Both the position numbers and the translations under genes were made by a program. This document shows positions 28,689-35,985 of a stretch of 64,000 nt of DNA, piece after piece. Origin of the DNA: an uncultured Myxococcales bacterium (GTDB lineage: Bacteria > Myxococcota > Myxococcia > Myxococcales > Myxococcaceae); NCBI GenBank assembly GCA_937980205.1, contig CALJKW010000010.1, positions 372,001-436,000 on the forward strand, written 5' to 3'. The notes beneath the pieces were generated by a model that saw only the letters and a program-made list of their open reading frames with translations, was not told the origin of the DNA and made no database searches. The stretch's first letter is position 1. Each line of letters opens with the position of its first letter.

Positions 28689-30500
28689 GTGGGGCAGACA
28701 GGCTTCCAGATCGGTTCGTATTCGGTGCTCTCGCGCCTCGGCGCCGGCGGCATGGGGGAGGTCTGGCTCGCCACCCGCGGCGGCAAGCAGTGCGTGGTGA
28801 AGACCCTGCTGCCGCACCTGGCCGAGGACAGCCGCGTGCGCGAGATGTTCATCAAAGAGGGCCGCGTCGCCTCGATGATCAGCGACCCCAGCGTCGTGCG
28901 CATCTACGAGCTGGGCTCCGCGGGCGGGCAGTACTTCATGGCGCTCGAGTACGTCGACGGCACGTCGCTCGACCGCCTCGTCGCCGCCCGCCGCGCGCTG
29001 CCGCCCGAGGTCGCCGCGTACGTCGCGGCGCGCGCCGCTGCCGGGCTGCAGGCCATTCACGAGCAGCGCCACCCGGACACCGGCGAGCCGCTGAAGATCG
29101 TCCACCGCGACATCAGCCCGTCGAACCTGCTGCTCTCGCTCGACGGCGAGGTGAAGGTCGCCGACTTCGGCATCGCGAAGACGTTCACGACCGACCCCGG
29201 CGGCACGACCACCGTCGGCAGCGCGAAGGGGAAGATCGCGTACATGTCTCCCGAGCAGGCGCGCGGGAAGCTCGTCGACCAGCGCACCGATCTGTTCGCG
29301 CTCGGCATCGTGCTCTACGAGCTGCTCGCCGGAGACATCCCCTACGTCCGCATCAAGAACGACTACGAGATGCTCGCGCAGGTCGTCTACGGGCGCGGCC
29401 GCCCGCTCAAGCTCGCGGCGCCCGCGGTGCCCGCTCCGCTGGCGGCGATCTGCGAGCGGGCGATGGCCATCGACCCGGACAAGCGGTGGCCGACCGCCCG
29501 CGCGATGCGCACCGCGCTGGAGGAGTGGCTGGCCGGCGCCGGCGGCCCCGAAGCTGCCCGCGCGACGCTGCACGATCTCGTGGCGAGCTGGCGCGAGCAG
29601 CAGCCGAGGTCGGCCGAGGGCAAGCAGGAGACGAAGGACGTCGAGCTGCTCGACGTGAGCCCGTCGATGATCATGCCGATCGTCACTCCGAAGACGGTGA
29701 ACGTCCGGAGCCCCACCGAGCCGATGCCGGAGGTGACGCCGAAGCAGACTCCGGTGTCGCAAGAGCCGCTGCCTGCTCCCGCGGCTGCGACCGCGCCGCT
29801 CTCGGGCCGCCGGGTCCCCTGGACGGCGGCCGTCGCCGCGGGCCTCGGCATCGCCGCGGTCGTGCTCGTGGTGTGGGGGGTGACCGGCGCGCGGCCACGG
29901 CAGGTGCCTGCGCCGGAGCTTCAGCTGCCGGTGCCGAGCGCGATGACCGTGAAGACGGCGCCCGCCGCGGCGGAGCCGCAGGTCGAGCCGGCGCCCGTGC
30001 CGCCAGCGGCGGTCGAGCCCGAGCCGAACGTCGAGGCTGTCGAGGCCGAGCAGCCCGCCACGCGGCGCACGCCGCAGCGCGCGAAGGTGAAGAAGACGGC
30101 TCCGAAGCAGATCGAGGAGCCCGGCGTTCCCCTCGAGACGGTGCCGCCGGTCGACGTGTACGCCGGCAGCACGTTCCTCGGGCGCACGCCCGTCGAGGTG
30201 CCGGCGCAGGTGACCTCGGTGCGGCTCGTGTCCGCCGCCGACGGCATCGACTACACCGTGAAGCTCAGCGGGCAGCCGCAGAAGATCGTGGTGCCGCGCG
30301 CCAGCCTGCACGTGCGCGTGGATCCGTGGGCCGAGGTGACGCTCGACGGCCGCGCGCTCGGCGTGACTCCGCTGCCGCCGTCGCAGGTGTACGCCGGGCG
30401 GCACGTGATCGACCTCGTGAACGACGACTTGAAGGTGAAGCGCCGGGTCGAGGTGGAGCTCTCGGGCGGTGAGCAGAAAGTCGTGCGCGAGAAGCTTTAA
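28689..30500 (+). CDS. Membrane Ser/Thr protein kinase with PEGA-like C-terminal domain
   Basis: 603 residues, GTG start. Kinase residues 8-275: LGAGGMGEVWLA, VVKTLLPHL, HRDISPSN (I-S in place of L-K, common in this group), VADFGIAK, YMSPEQARGK. A linker leads to one TM helix near 375-400 (WTAAVAAGLGIAAVVLVVWG). The C-terminal exported part has a Pro/Ala/Glu stretch, then two PEGA-like segments (PVDVYAGSTFLGRTPVEVPA and LHVRVDPWAEVTLDGRALG). PEGA domains are envelope modules. The gene is divergent from the FHA-sigma54 regulator and converges, with 4-bp overlapping stops (TTAA), with the TPR/two-TM gene. Core kinase residues are intact. Confidence 0.94.
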   Translation: MGQTGFQIGSYSVLSRLGAGGMGEVWLATRGGKQCVVKTLLPHLAEDSRVREMFIKEGRVASMISDPSVVRIYELGSAGGQYFMALEYVDGTSLDRLVAARRALPPEVAAYVAARAAAGLQAIHEQRHPDTGEPLKIVHRDISPSNLLLSLDGEVKVADFGIAKTFTTDPGGTTTVGSAKGKIAYMSPEQARGKLVDQRTDLFALGIVLYELLAGDIPYVRIKNDYEMLAQVVYGRGRPLKLAAPAVPAPLAAICERAMAIDPDKRWPTARAMRTALEEWLAGAGGPEAARATLHDLVASWREQQPRSAEGKQETKDVELLDVSPSMIMPIVTPKTVNVRSPTEPMPEVTPKQTPVSQEPLPAPAAATAPLSGRRVPWTAAVAAGLGIAAVVLVVWGVTGARPRQVPAPELQLPVPSAMTVKTAPAAAEPQVEPAPVPPAAVEPEPNVEAVEAEQPATRRTPQRAKVKKTAPKQIEEPGVPLETVPPVDVYAGSTFLGRTPVEVPAQVTSVRLVSAADGIDYTVKLSGQPQKIVVPRASLHVRVDPWAEVTLDGRALGVTPLPPSQVYAGRHVIDLVNDDLKVKRRVEVELSGGEQKVVREKL

Positions 30501-31129
30501 GGGACGAGCCACCAGAGCAACGCCGCGAGCAGCAGGGCGCCGCCGATCGCCGCCGTGACGATACCGGCGGTGTGCCACCTGACGCCTTCGGCGTGAATGG
30601 ACAGCGTGCTGCCGACATCCGGAGCCGCGGCGCTGAGGGGCCAGAACTGTTCCGCGCGCACGAACCCCAGTACGGAAAATGCCGCCGATACGGCGACGCC
30701 GCCGAGCAGCGTCGGACCCACCCACGAGTGTCGCTGCGCGCGCGTCATGACCTCGCGCGGCGGGGGCTGCTTCGCCGCCATGATCCGCTCGAGCTCCGCG
30801 CCGAACGCGACCCGCACCTTCCTCGACACCCACTCGGGCAGGACGGCGCCGATGTCGACCTCGAGCGCGCGCGCGAACGACGTCTTCGCCGCGGCGTCGT
30901 TGCCGAGGTTCATCTGGGCGATGCCCGCGTACACGAGCGCGCGCGCCCGCAGCGGGGCGGGCAGCGAGGTGTCGTCGAGGAAGGGCGCGAGCACGTCGAG
31001 CGCCTTCTCCTCGTACAGGTCGCGGATCAGCAGCCGGCCGCGCTCGATCTCCGTCTCAGCCACCTCGGCAGGTGACGCAGGAGCCGGCAGCTGGGCCAGC
31101 ACCAAGGTCACCCACACGAGCAGCGTCAC
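30497..31129 (-). CDS. TPR-like protein with C-terminal TM pair (kinase-associated)
   Basis: 210 residues with an N-terminal signal-like stretch (LLVWVTLVLAQLP). A TPR-like helical region (VAETEIERGRLLIRDLYEEK, ARALVYAGIAQMNLGNDAAA) is followed by WVSRKVRVAFGAEL and two TM helices (about 140-160 and 185-208, ending WWLVP). The same order and the S-x-K-V/I-R motif occur in the proteins beside the other two PEGA kinases (45294-46109 and 62523-63344). I know no function for this family; presence beside three kinases implies a shared partner role, perhaps in sensing. It overlaps the convergent kinase by 4 bp. Confidence 0.75.
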   Translation of the reverse strand: MTLLVWVTLVLAQLPAPASPAEVAETEIERGRLLIRDLYEEKALDVLAPFLDDTSLPAPLRARALVYAGIAQMNLGNDAAAKTSFARALEVDIGAVLPEWVSRKVRVAFGAELERIMAAKQPPPREVMTRAQRHSWVGPTLLGGVAVSAAFSVLGFVRAEQFWPLSAAAPDVGSTLSIHAEGVRWHTAGIVTAAIGGALLLAALLWWLVP

Positions 31130-31145
31130 GAAGCGGCAGCCTACT

Positions 31146-32321
31146 TCAGACCAGCAGCGAGCCGTGCGGGTTCGCGCCGAACGGGTTCGCCGCCGCCGAC
31201 ACGCCGCCGCAGGTCGCGAGCAGCGACCAGAAGCCGGCCGGGCCGGGGGCCGCGGTCATGCCGACCTGCGCGTCGACGTTGCCCGTCGAGCCGTTCTTGA
31301 TGCGGTTGCCGATGACGGTCGCCGCGAGGCAGCTCGCGTGGTCGGAGCCGGGCAGGCTGCGCGCGAAGTCTCCGAGGATCGCGACGGTGACGTCGTAGCC
31401 GCTGCCGGGCGCCATCATCCGCTCGAGGAACTTCGACAGCCCGGGCATGATCACGTCGTTCATGCGCGCGCGAACGCGCGTGCCGTTGATGTCGCCGTGC
31501 GTGTCCCAGCCGGTGTTCTGCGCGACGACCACCTTCGTGCCGAGGCGGATCATCAGCTCGGCGCCCATCATCTGGTGCGTGAAGGTGGTGACCGCGGTGC
31601 CGGTGACTGAGTACGCGCTCTGCAGATCGCTCAGCACGACCGACGGCGCCGTGCCGCCCAGCACCGCCAGCGCGCCGTCGTACGCCTCGCGCGCGCTCTT
31701 GAGCGAGTTGCGGCTCGAGGTGAGCTGCGGCTGGGACTGCGCCAGCGCCGCCCGCAGGCCCGCGAGCTCGGCGCGGCGGCTCGGCTGCGGAAGCGGGCTG
31801 CCGGCGACGCCGAACAGATCCAGCGCCGGAGCGAGATCGCTCGCGCGCTGCAGCGACACGTTGCCCTCCATCGGGTGCGAGCCCACCGGCGTGCCCGGGC
31901 CGACGACGACCGCGGGCAGCGTGGCGCCCGAGGTGCCGCCCGTCATCGCGTTCGCGAGGAGCAGCGCGTTGCTGCGGCCGCTCGGGCCCACGAAGTGCGC
32001 CATCTGCGCCGGCGTATGGCTCGAGAGGCGGTGGTTCACCGCGACGGTCGCCAGGTGCTGCTGCGCGACCACCGGCAGCCGGTCTCCGTACGTGGCCTTG
32101 TCGACCCACAGGTTCGGAGCGAGCTGCTTGATGTTGGTCGACGTCACTCCGAACGAGCCGGCCGCGGCGAACGCCTGCGGGCTCGAGAACAGCGCGTTGT
32201 AGCCGCCGTTCAAGTACACGACGACGACGGCCTTCTTCGGAGCTGCCTGCGCCCTCGCGAGCGCCGGAGCCATCGCCGCGAGCGCGGCACCTTTGATCAA
32301 CTGCCGACGAGAGAAGTTCAT
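31146..32321 (-). CDS. Tat-exported DUF1501-like protein
   Basis: 391 residues from ATG 32321. A twin-arginine signal (SRRQLIKGAALAAMAPALARAQA) marks export of a folded protein. The body has DUF1501-type features: KKAVVVVYLNGGYNALFS, an alpha/beta core (YGDRLPVVAQQHLATVAVNH), QNTGWDTHGDINGTRVRARM and VTVAILGDFARSLPGSDHAS. DUF1501 proteins are alkaline-phosphatase-fold, sulfatase-like and are often beside heme-containing or DUF1800 genes. No phosphatase metal-site Cys/Ser is evident. It is the last gene of the minus-strand cluster 31.1-38.7 kb. Confidence 0.72.
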   Translation of the reverse strand: MNFSRRQLIKGAALAAMAPALARAQAAPKKAVVVVYLNGGYNALFSSPQAFAAAGSFGVTSTNIKQLAPNLWVDKATYGDRLPVVAQQHLATVAVNHRLSSHTPAQMAHFVGPSGRSNALLLANAMTGGTSGATLPAVVVGPGTPVGSHPMEGNVSLQRASDLAPALDLFGVAGSPLPQPSRRAELAGLRAALAQSQPQLTSSRNSLKSAREAYDGALAVLGGTAPSVVLSDLQSAYSVTGTAVTTFTHQMMGAELMIRLGTKVVVAQNTGWDTHGDINGTRVRARMNDVIMPGLSKFLERMMAPGSGYDVTVAILGDFARSLPGSDHASCLAATVIGNRIKNGSTGNVDAQVGMTAAPGPAGFWSLLATCGGVSAAANPFGANPHGSLLV

Positions 32322-32335
32322 GGCGGTCTCCGTTT

Positions 32336-35062
32336 TCACTCTGCGAGGAAGCCCATCGAAGCGACGGTGGTGGCACACGTTGCGGCCCACTTCTCCTGCG
32401 GCGTCGCGCCGTTGTTGTCCGCCGACACGGCGAACGAGGCGCACGCAGCGGTCTGCGCCGGGCTCGGGGTCGCGCTCCAGAAGCGGCGCTGCCAGGCGGC
32501 GCACTGCGCGTTCGCGGTCGAGGGGGTCGGCGCCGTCATGTACGCGGCCTGGCCCGTGACCAGCGTGAGGCACGCCTGGTACCCGGCGATGTACGCGCGG
32601 AAGAGGTTGATGGCCGACAGCTCCTGCTCGGCGAACCAGCGTTGAGGTGCCGTGTCGAACAGCGCGTCCTGCGAGCGGATGCTCGCCGGGGCGGTGGTGA
32701 CGCCGAACACGCGCGCATATTCGCCCGGCAGCGACGAGTAGGCCTTCACGCGCAGGCGGTCAGTGTGCGCCGTCAGCTCGAGGCGGTCGGCGTCGAGCAG
32801 GTGGCCGTCGAGCGCGGGGTAGAGCTGGCTGCCGTTGCAGCCCATGTAGACCTCGACCGCCGCGACGTTCGAGGTCGCCGACGCCGCGCTCACCGCAGCG
32901 GTGCTGTTGCCGTCGACGCCCGCCGCGCCCGCGGTGAAGCCGAGGGTGCCCGCCGCCGTGCCGTTCTCGCGGTACGTCCAGGTGAACGTGCGGCTGGTGA
33001 GGCCGGGGATGGTCATCGCGACCGGGGACGTCTGCACCGCCGCGTTCGCGCCGCCGGTGCGGGCGATGGTGGGCAGCGACGGGCCGACGAGCCGCGCGTC
33101 GGCCTGGCCCGAGTTCGCCACCACCATGCCGAGCGAGAAGCGGCCGCCGCGGTTGAGCGTGGCGGGCATCAGGAAGGTGACGATCTGCAGCGAGGCCGGC
33201 TGCTGCACCAGCGTCGCGGGCACCGCCGACACCAGCGCGCCCGAGACGATGGTGTTGCCGAAGCTCGGGTTCGTGCCGCTCGCCGTCGAGCGGACGCGCA
33301 GCGTGCCCGTGCCGATGCCGGTCTCGCGGAGCTGCACGGTGAACGTCGTGCGCGCTCCGCCCGCGAGCACGGCGGCGGTCGCGGGCGTGACCTCGATCGC
33401 CTCCGCGTCACCGGTGAGCACGAAGCTCAGGTTCGGCTTCACGTTCGTCGCCGGCGTGCCGCCCGTGTTCCTCACGCGCACGTCGACGGGGAACGTCTGG
33501 CCGCGCGACACCTTCGCCGGCAGGGTGATCGCCTCGACGAGCAGCGCCGGCACCGGCGCCACGAGCACGAGGTTCGACGTCGTCGCGATCGCCGTGATGG
33601 GCAGGCCGGACAGCGCGTCGATGCCGCGGGCGCCGGCGGTGAAGCGCAGGCTCCCCGGGCCCGTGCCGTTCTCCGCGTAGCGGAAGACGAAGGTCGCGGT
33701 CGCCCCCGGCGCGATGGTCTGCGCCGCGGGAGCCGTCACCAGCCGCGCCGAGGCGCCCTGCGCCGCGAGGATCGACGGCGGAGCCGGGTCGATGGACACG
33801 CCGTTCGCCGCCGAGCCGCCGGTGTTCTTCACCTTCACCGTCAGGTCGAAGCCCTGCGTCGGGTTGAGCGGCGAGGGCGCCGACAGCTCGACGATCTGCA
33901 GCGCCGAAGGCGGCACCACCGAGATCTCTTGCGCCGCTGCGACCGCTTCGACGACGGCGCCGCTGTTGAGGCCGGTGCCGCGCACGCGGGCGGCGAGCGA
34001 GAACGTCCCGCTGCCCGACGCCACGTACACCCACGTGAACGTCGCGGTGCTGCCGCCCGGCACGTCCTGCGCTGCCGCAGCGCCCGAGGCCGTCGCCGTC
34101 GCGGTGCCGCTCACCGTCGTCGCGACCGGCATCGCCGGCACCGGCACCACGCCGCGCGCGACCGCTTCACCTTCGTTGCGCACGACGAGCGTGGCCGTCA
34201 CCTGCTGGCCCGCGGTCACCATGTCGGGGATGACGAGCTCGGCGGTCAGGCGCGCCGGCGTCTCGACCGCGATGCCCGGCACCGCCATCGGCTCGCTCTG
34301 CACCGCGACCTGGTGGTTCGCGTCGATGCCGAACGCGCGCGCCTCGAGCGACAGGCTGCCGGCGGTGCGCGGCCGCACGATGAAGGTGAACGTCTGGCGC
34401 CCGCCCGCGGCGATGGCCGCCGCCGCCGGCGTCGGGCCCTGAACGCGGTCGAAGCCGACCGAGCCGGGGATCGCGTCGACCTGGCCCGCGACGAGCTGCG
34501 CGGTCGCCTCGCCGTCGTTCGCGACGGTGATCGAGATCTCCACGTCCTGGCCGACGTCCGCCGACTGCGGCGCCTCGGCGCGCTCGACCGTGAGCAGCGG
34601 CGGGCTCTCGATGGCGAGCTCGAGGCCGGGCAGCTCGGCCGACACCGTCGCGCCGGTCGGGCCGTCCATCGCCTCGACGAGGGCTCCGAGGGTGAGCAGG
34701 CCCGGGTCGGTCGCCTCGAGCTGCACGGACAGCTTCTGCTGCTCACCCGGCGCGAGGTCCATCGCGCCGCCGGCGGGGCTGCCGACGATGCGCACGCGGC
34801 CGGTGCCGTTCTGCGACAGGGGAGACGGGGTGACGCTCAGCGCCACCGACGCGCCGGTGTTCGTCACGGTGAGCTCGAGCGTGAGCGGCTGCCCGACGGT
34901 GGCCTTCGCCGCCGACAGCGTGCCCTCGAGCTGCAGCTTCGCGGGCTCGACCGGGTTCGGGTCGATGGGAGGCTCGGGGATGACGGGCTCGAGCGGCTTC
35001 GACTGGCAGGCGGCGAGCGCGACGGCGAGACAGAGGCAGAAGGAGATTCTCGTGGCGTTCAT
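32336..35062 (-). CDS. Large lipoprotein with CARDB-like Ig repeats
   Basis: 908 residues from ATG 35062. Lipobox AVALAAC near residue 19, followed by a Pro-rich spacer. About seven Ig-like repeats follow, each with a CARDB-type signature: GQPLTLELTVTNTGASVALS, VGQDVEISITVANDGEATAQ, AGQQVTATLVVRNEGEAVAR, PTQGFDLTVKVKNTGGSAAN, RGQTFPVDVRVRNTGGTPAT and RGGRFSLGMVVANSGQADAR. The last 200 residues form a different domain (CNGSQLYPALDGHLLDADRL, RWFAEQELSAINLFRAYIAG) with four Cys; I do not recognise it. It may be a surface scaffold for its neighbours. Follows the heme-motif gene by 11 bp. Confidence 0.82.
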   Translation of the reverse strand: MNATRISFCLCLAVALAACQSKPLEPVIPEPPIDPNPVEPAKLQLEGTLSAAKATVGQPLTLELTVTNTGASVALSVTPSPLSQNGTGRVRIVGSPAGGAMDLAPGEQQKLSVQLEATDPGLLTLGALVEAMDGPTGATVSAELPGLELAIESPPLLTVERAEAPQSADVGQDVEISITVANDGEATAQLVAGQVDAIPGSVGFDRVQGPTPAAAAIAAGGRQTFTFIVRPRTAGSLSLEARAFGIDANHQVAVQSEPMAVPGIAVETPARLTAELVIPDMVTAGQQVTATLVVRNEGEAVARGVVPVPAMPVATTVSGTATATASGAAAAQDVPGGSTATFTWVYVASGSGTFSLAARVRGTGLNSGAVVEAVAAAQEISVVPPSALQIVELSAPSPLNPTQGFDLTVKVKNTGGSAANGVSIDPAPPSILAAQGASARLVTAPAAQTIAPGATATFVFRYAENGTGPGSLRFTAGARGIDALSGLPITAIATTSNLVLVAPVPALLVEAITLPAKVSRGQTFPVDVRVRNTGGTPATNVKPNLSFVLTGDAEAIEVTPATAAVLAGGARTTFTVQLRETGIGTGTLRVRSTASGTNPSFGNTIVSGALVSAVPATLVQQPASLQIVTFLMPATLNRGGRFSLGMVVANSGQADARLVGPSLPTIARTGGANAAVQTSPVAMTIPGLTSRTFTWTYRENGTAAGTLGFTAGAAGVDGNSTAAVSAASATSNVAAVEVYMGCNGSQLYPALDGHLLDADRLELTAHTDRLRVKAYSSLPGEYARVFGVTTAPASIRSQDALFDTAPQRWFAEQELSAINLFRAYIAGYQACLTLVTGQAAYMTAPTPSTANAQCAAWQRRFWSATPSPAQTAACASFAVSADNNGATPQEKWAATCATTVASMGFLAE

Positions 35063-35073
35063 GGTCGTTCTCC

Positions 35074-35985
35074 TCACTGGCAGTAGGTCGGGTGACGAAG
35101 GATCGCGGAGAGCGCCGCCTGCATCGTCGGCGTGGCGTTGAACGCGGTCATGCACGCGTCGAACACCGGGCCCTCACACTTGTACTCGGCGCGGCCGTAC
35201 GCGTAGTGCATCGCGGTGCGGCACACGTTGAACTTGAAGTCGGGAGAGTCGACGAGCGCCTGCAGCAGCTCCTTCTCGGTGGAGATGACCTTCCCGCCGA
35301 GCAGCGTCTGCGGCACGTCGGCCGGCGCGGCCTGGCCGCGGCGCGGGAGCACGCGGGCGATGAGGTCGAGGCCGAAGACCGGGTGGTAGTGGCAGCCCGA
35401 GCACGCCGACGACTTGCGCCCGTCGGCGCTGATGCCGTCGGTGTTGAGCGCGGCTTTCATCTCGAGGCCCAGCGCGTTGTTGATGAGGCGGTACGCGTGG
35501 ACGAGCCGGTAGCCCTGCAGCTCGTTGCCGGCGAAGCGCGCGCGCCAGTCGGGGCTCTGCGTGTAGCCGAAGCCCGCCGGGTCCTCGGTGATGATCGGCT
35601 CGAGCGCCGCCCCGTTCTGACCGGGCATGACGGGCGGGCGGGTGAACACGTACGGGCCGACGAAGAGGTCCTTCCACGGCTTGCCGTCGGTGAGGATCTT
35701 CCGGGTCAGGTAGTACGGCGTGTCCTGCCCGCGGAGGTTGTTCGGCTCGGGAGCGAAGCGCGCCTGGATGAACGCGGCGAACCGGTCGATGAAGACCGGG
35801 CTGCGCAGCATCGTCGGCACCTCGTTGCGCGGGTCCGGCGTGGCGATCAGCAGCGCCGACGGAGACTGGCCCAGCACGTTGATGGACAGGCGCGTGGCGC
35901 AGCGCTCGCGCTGCTCGGCGGTGAGCGCCTGGGCCGAAGCAGCGGTGGTGGCGAGCAGCGATGCGACGAGAGCGAGACGGGACAT
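35074..35985 (-). CDS. CxxCH (heme c-type) exported protein, internal start of the fused frame
   Basis: 303 residues from ATG 35985. This start has a GGAGG Shine-Dalgarno 6 nt upstream and gives a clean Sec signal peptide (MSRLALVASLLATTAASAQA), so it is probably translated as an independent protein although the upstream frame runs into it without a stop. A heme-c motif (SSACSGCHYHPVFGLD) lies near residue 195, and paired Cys occur in the C-terminal part (NVCRTAMHYAYGRAEYKCEG, DACMTAF, PTYCQ). The N-terminal part is helical (PRNEVPTMLRSPVFIDRFAA). This looks like the cytochrome-type partner of the DUF1501-like gene. Family not certain. Confidence 0.7.
   Translation of the reverse strand: MSRLALVASLLATTAASAQALTAEQRERCATRLSINVLGQSPSALLIATPDPRNEVPTMLRSPVFIDRFAAFIQARFAPEPNNLRGQDTPYYLTRKILTDGKPWKDLFVGPYVFTRPPVMPGQNGAALEPIITEDPAGFGYTQSPDWRARFAGNELQGYRLVHAYRLINNALGLEMKAALNTDGISADGRKSSACSGCHYHPVFGLDLIARVLPRRGQAAPADVPQTLLGGKVISTEKELLQALVDSPDFKFNVCRTAMHYAYGRAEYKCEGPVFDACMTAFNATPTMQAALSAILRHPTYCQ

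Noticed and set aside
32642..35086. Plus-strand open frame opposite the CARDB-like lipoprotein
   Set aside because: No domains and an Arg/Ala-rich composition; the minus strand has a lipobox and regular repeats.
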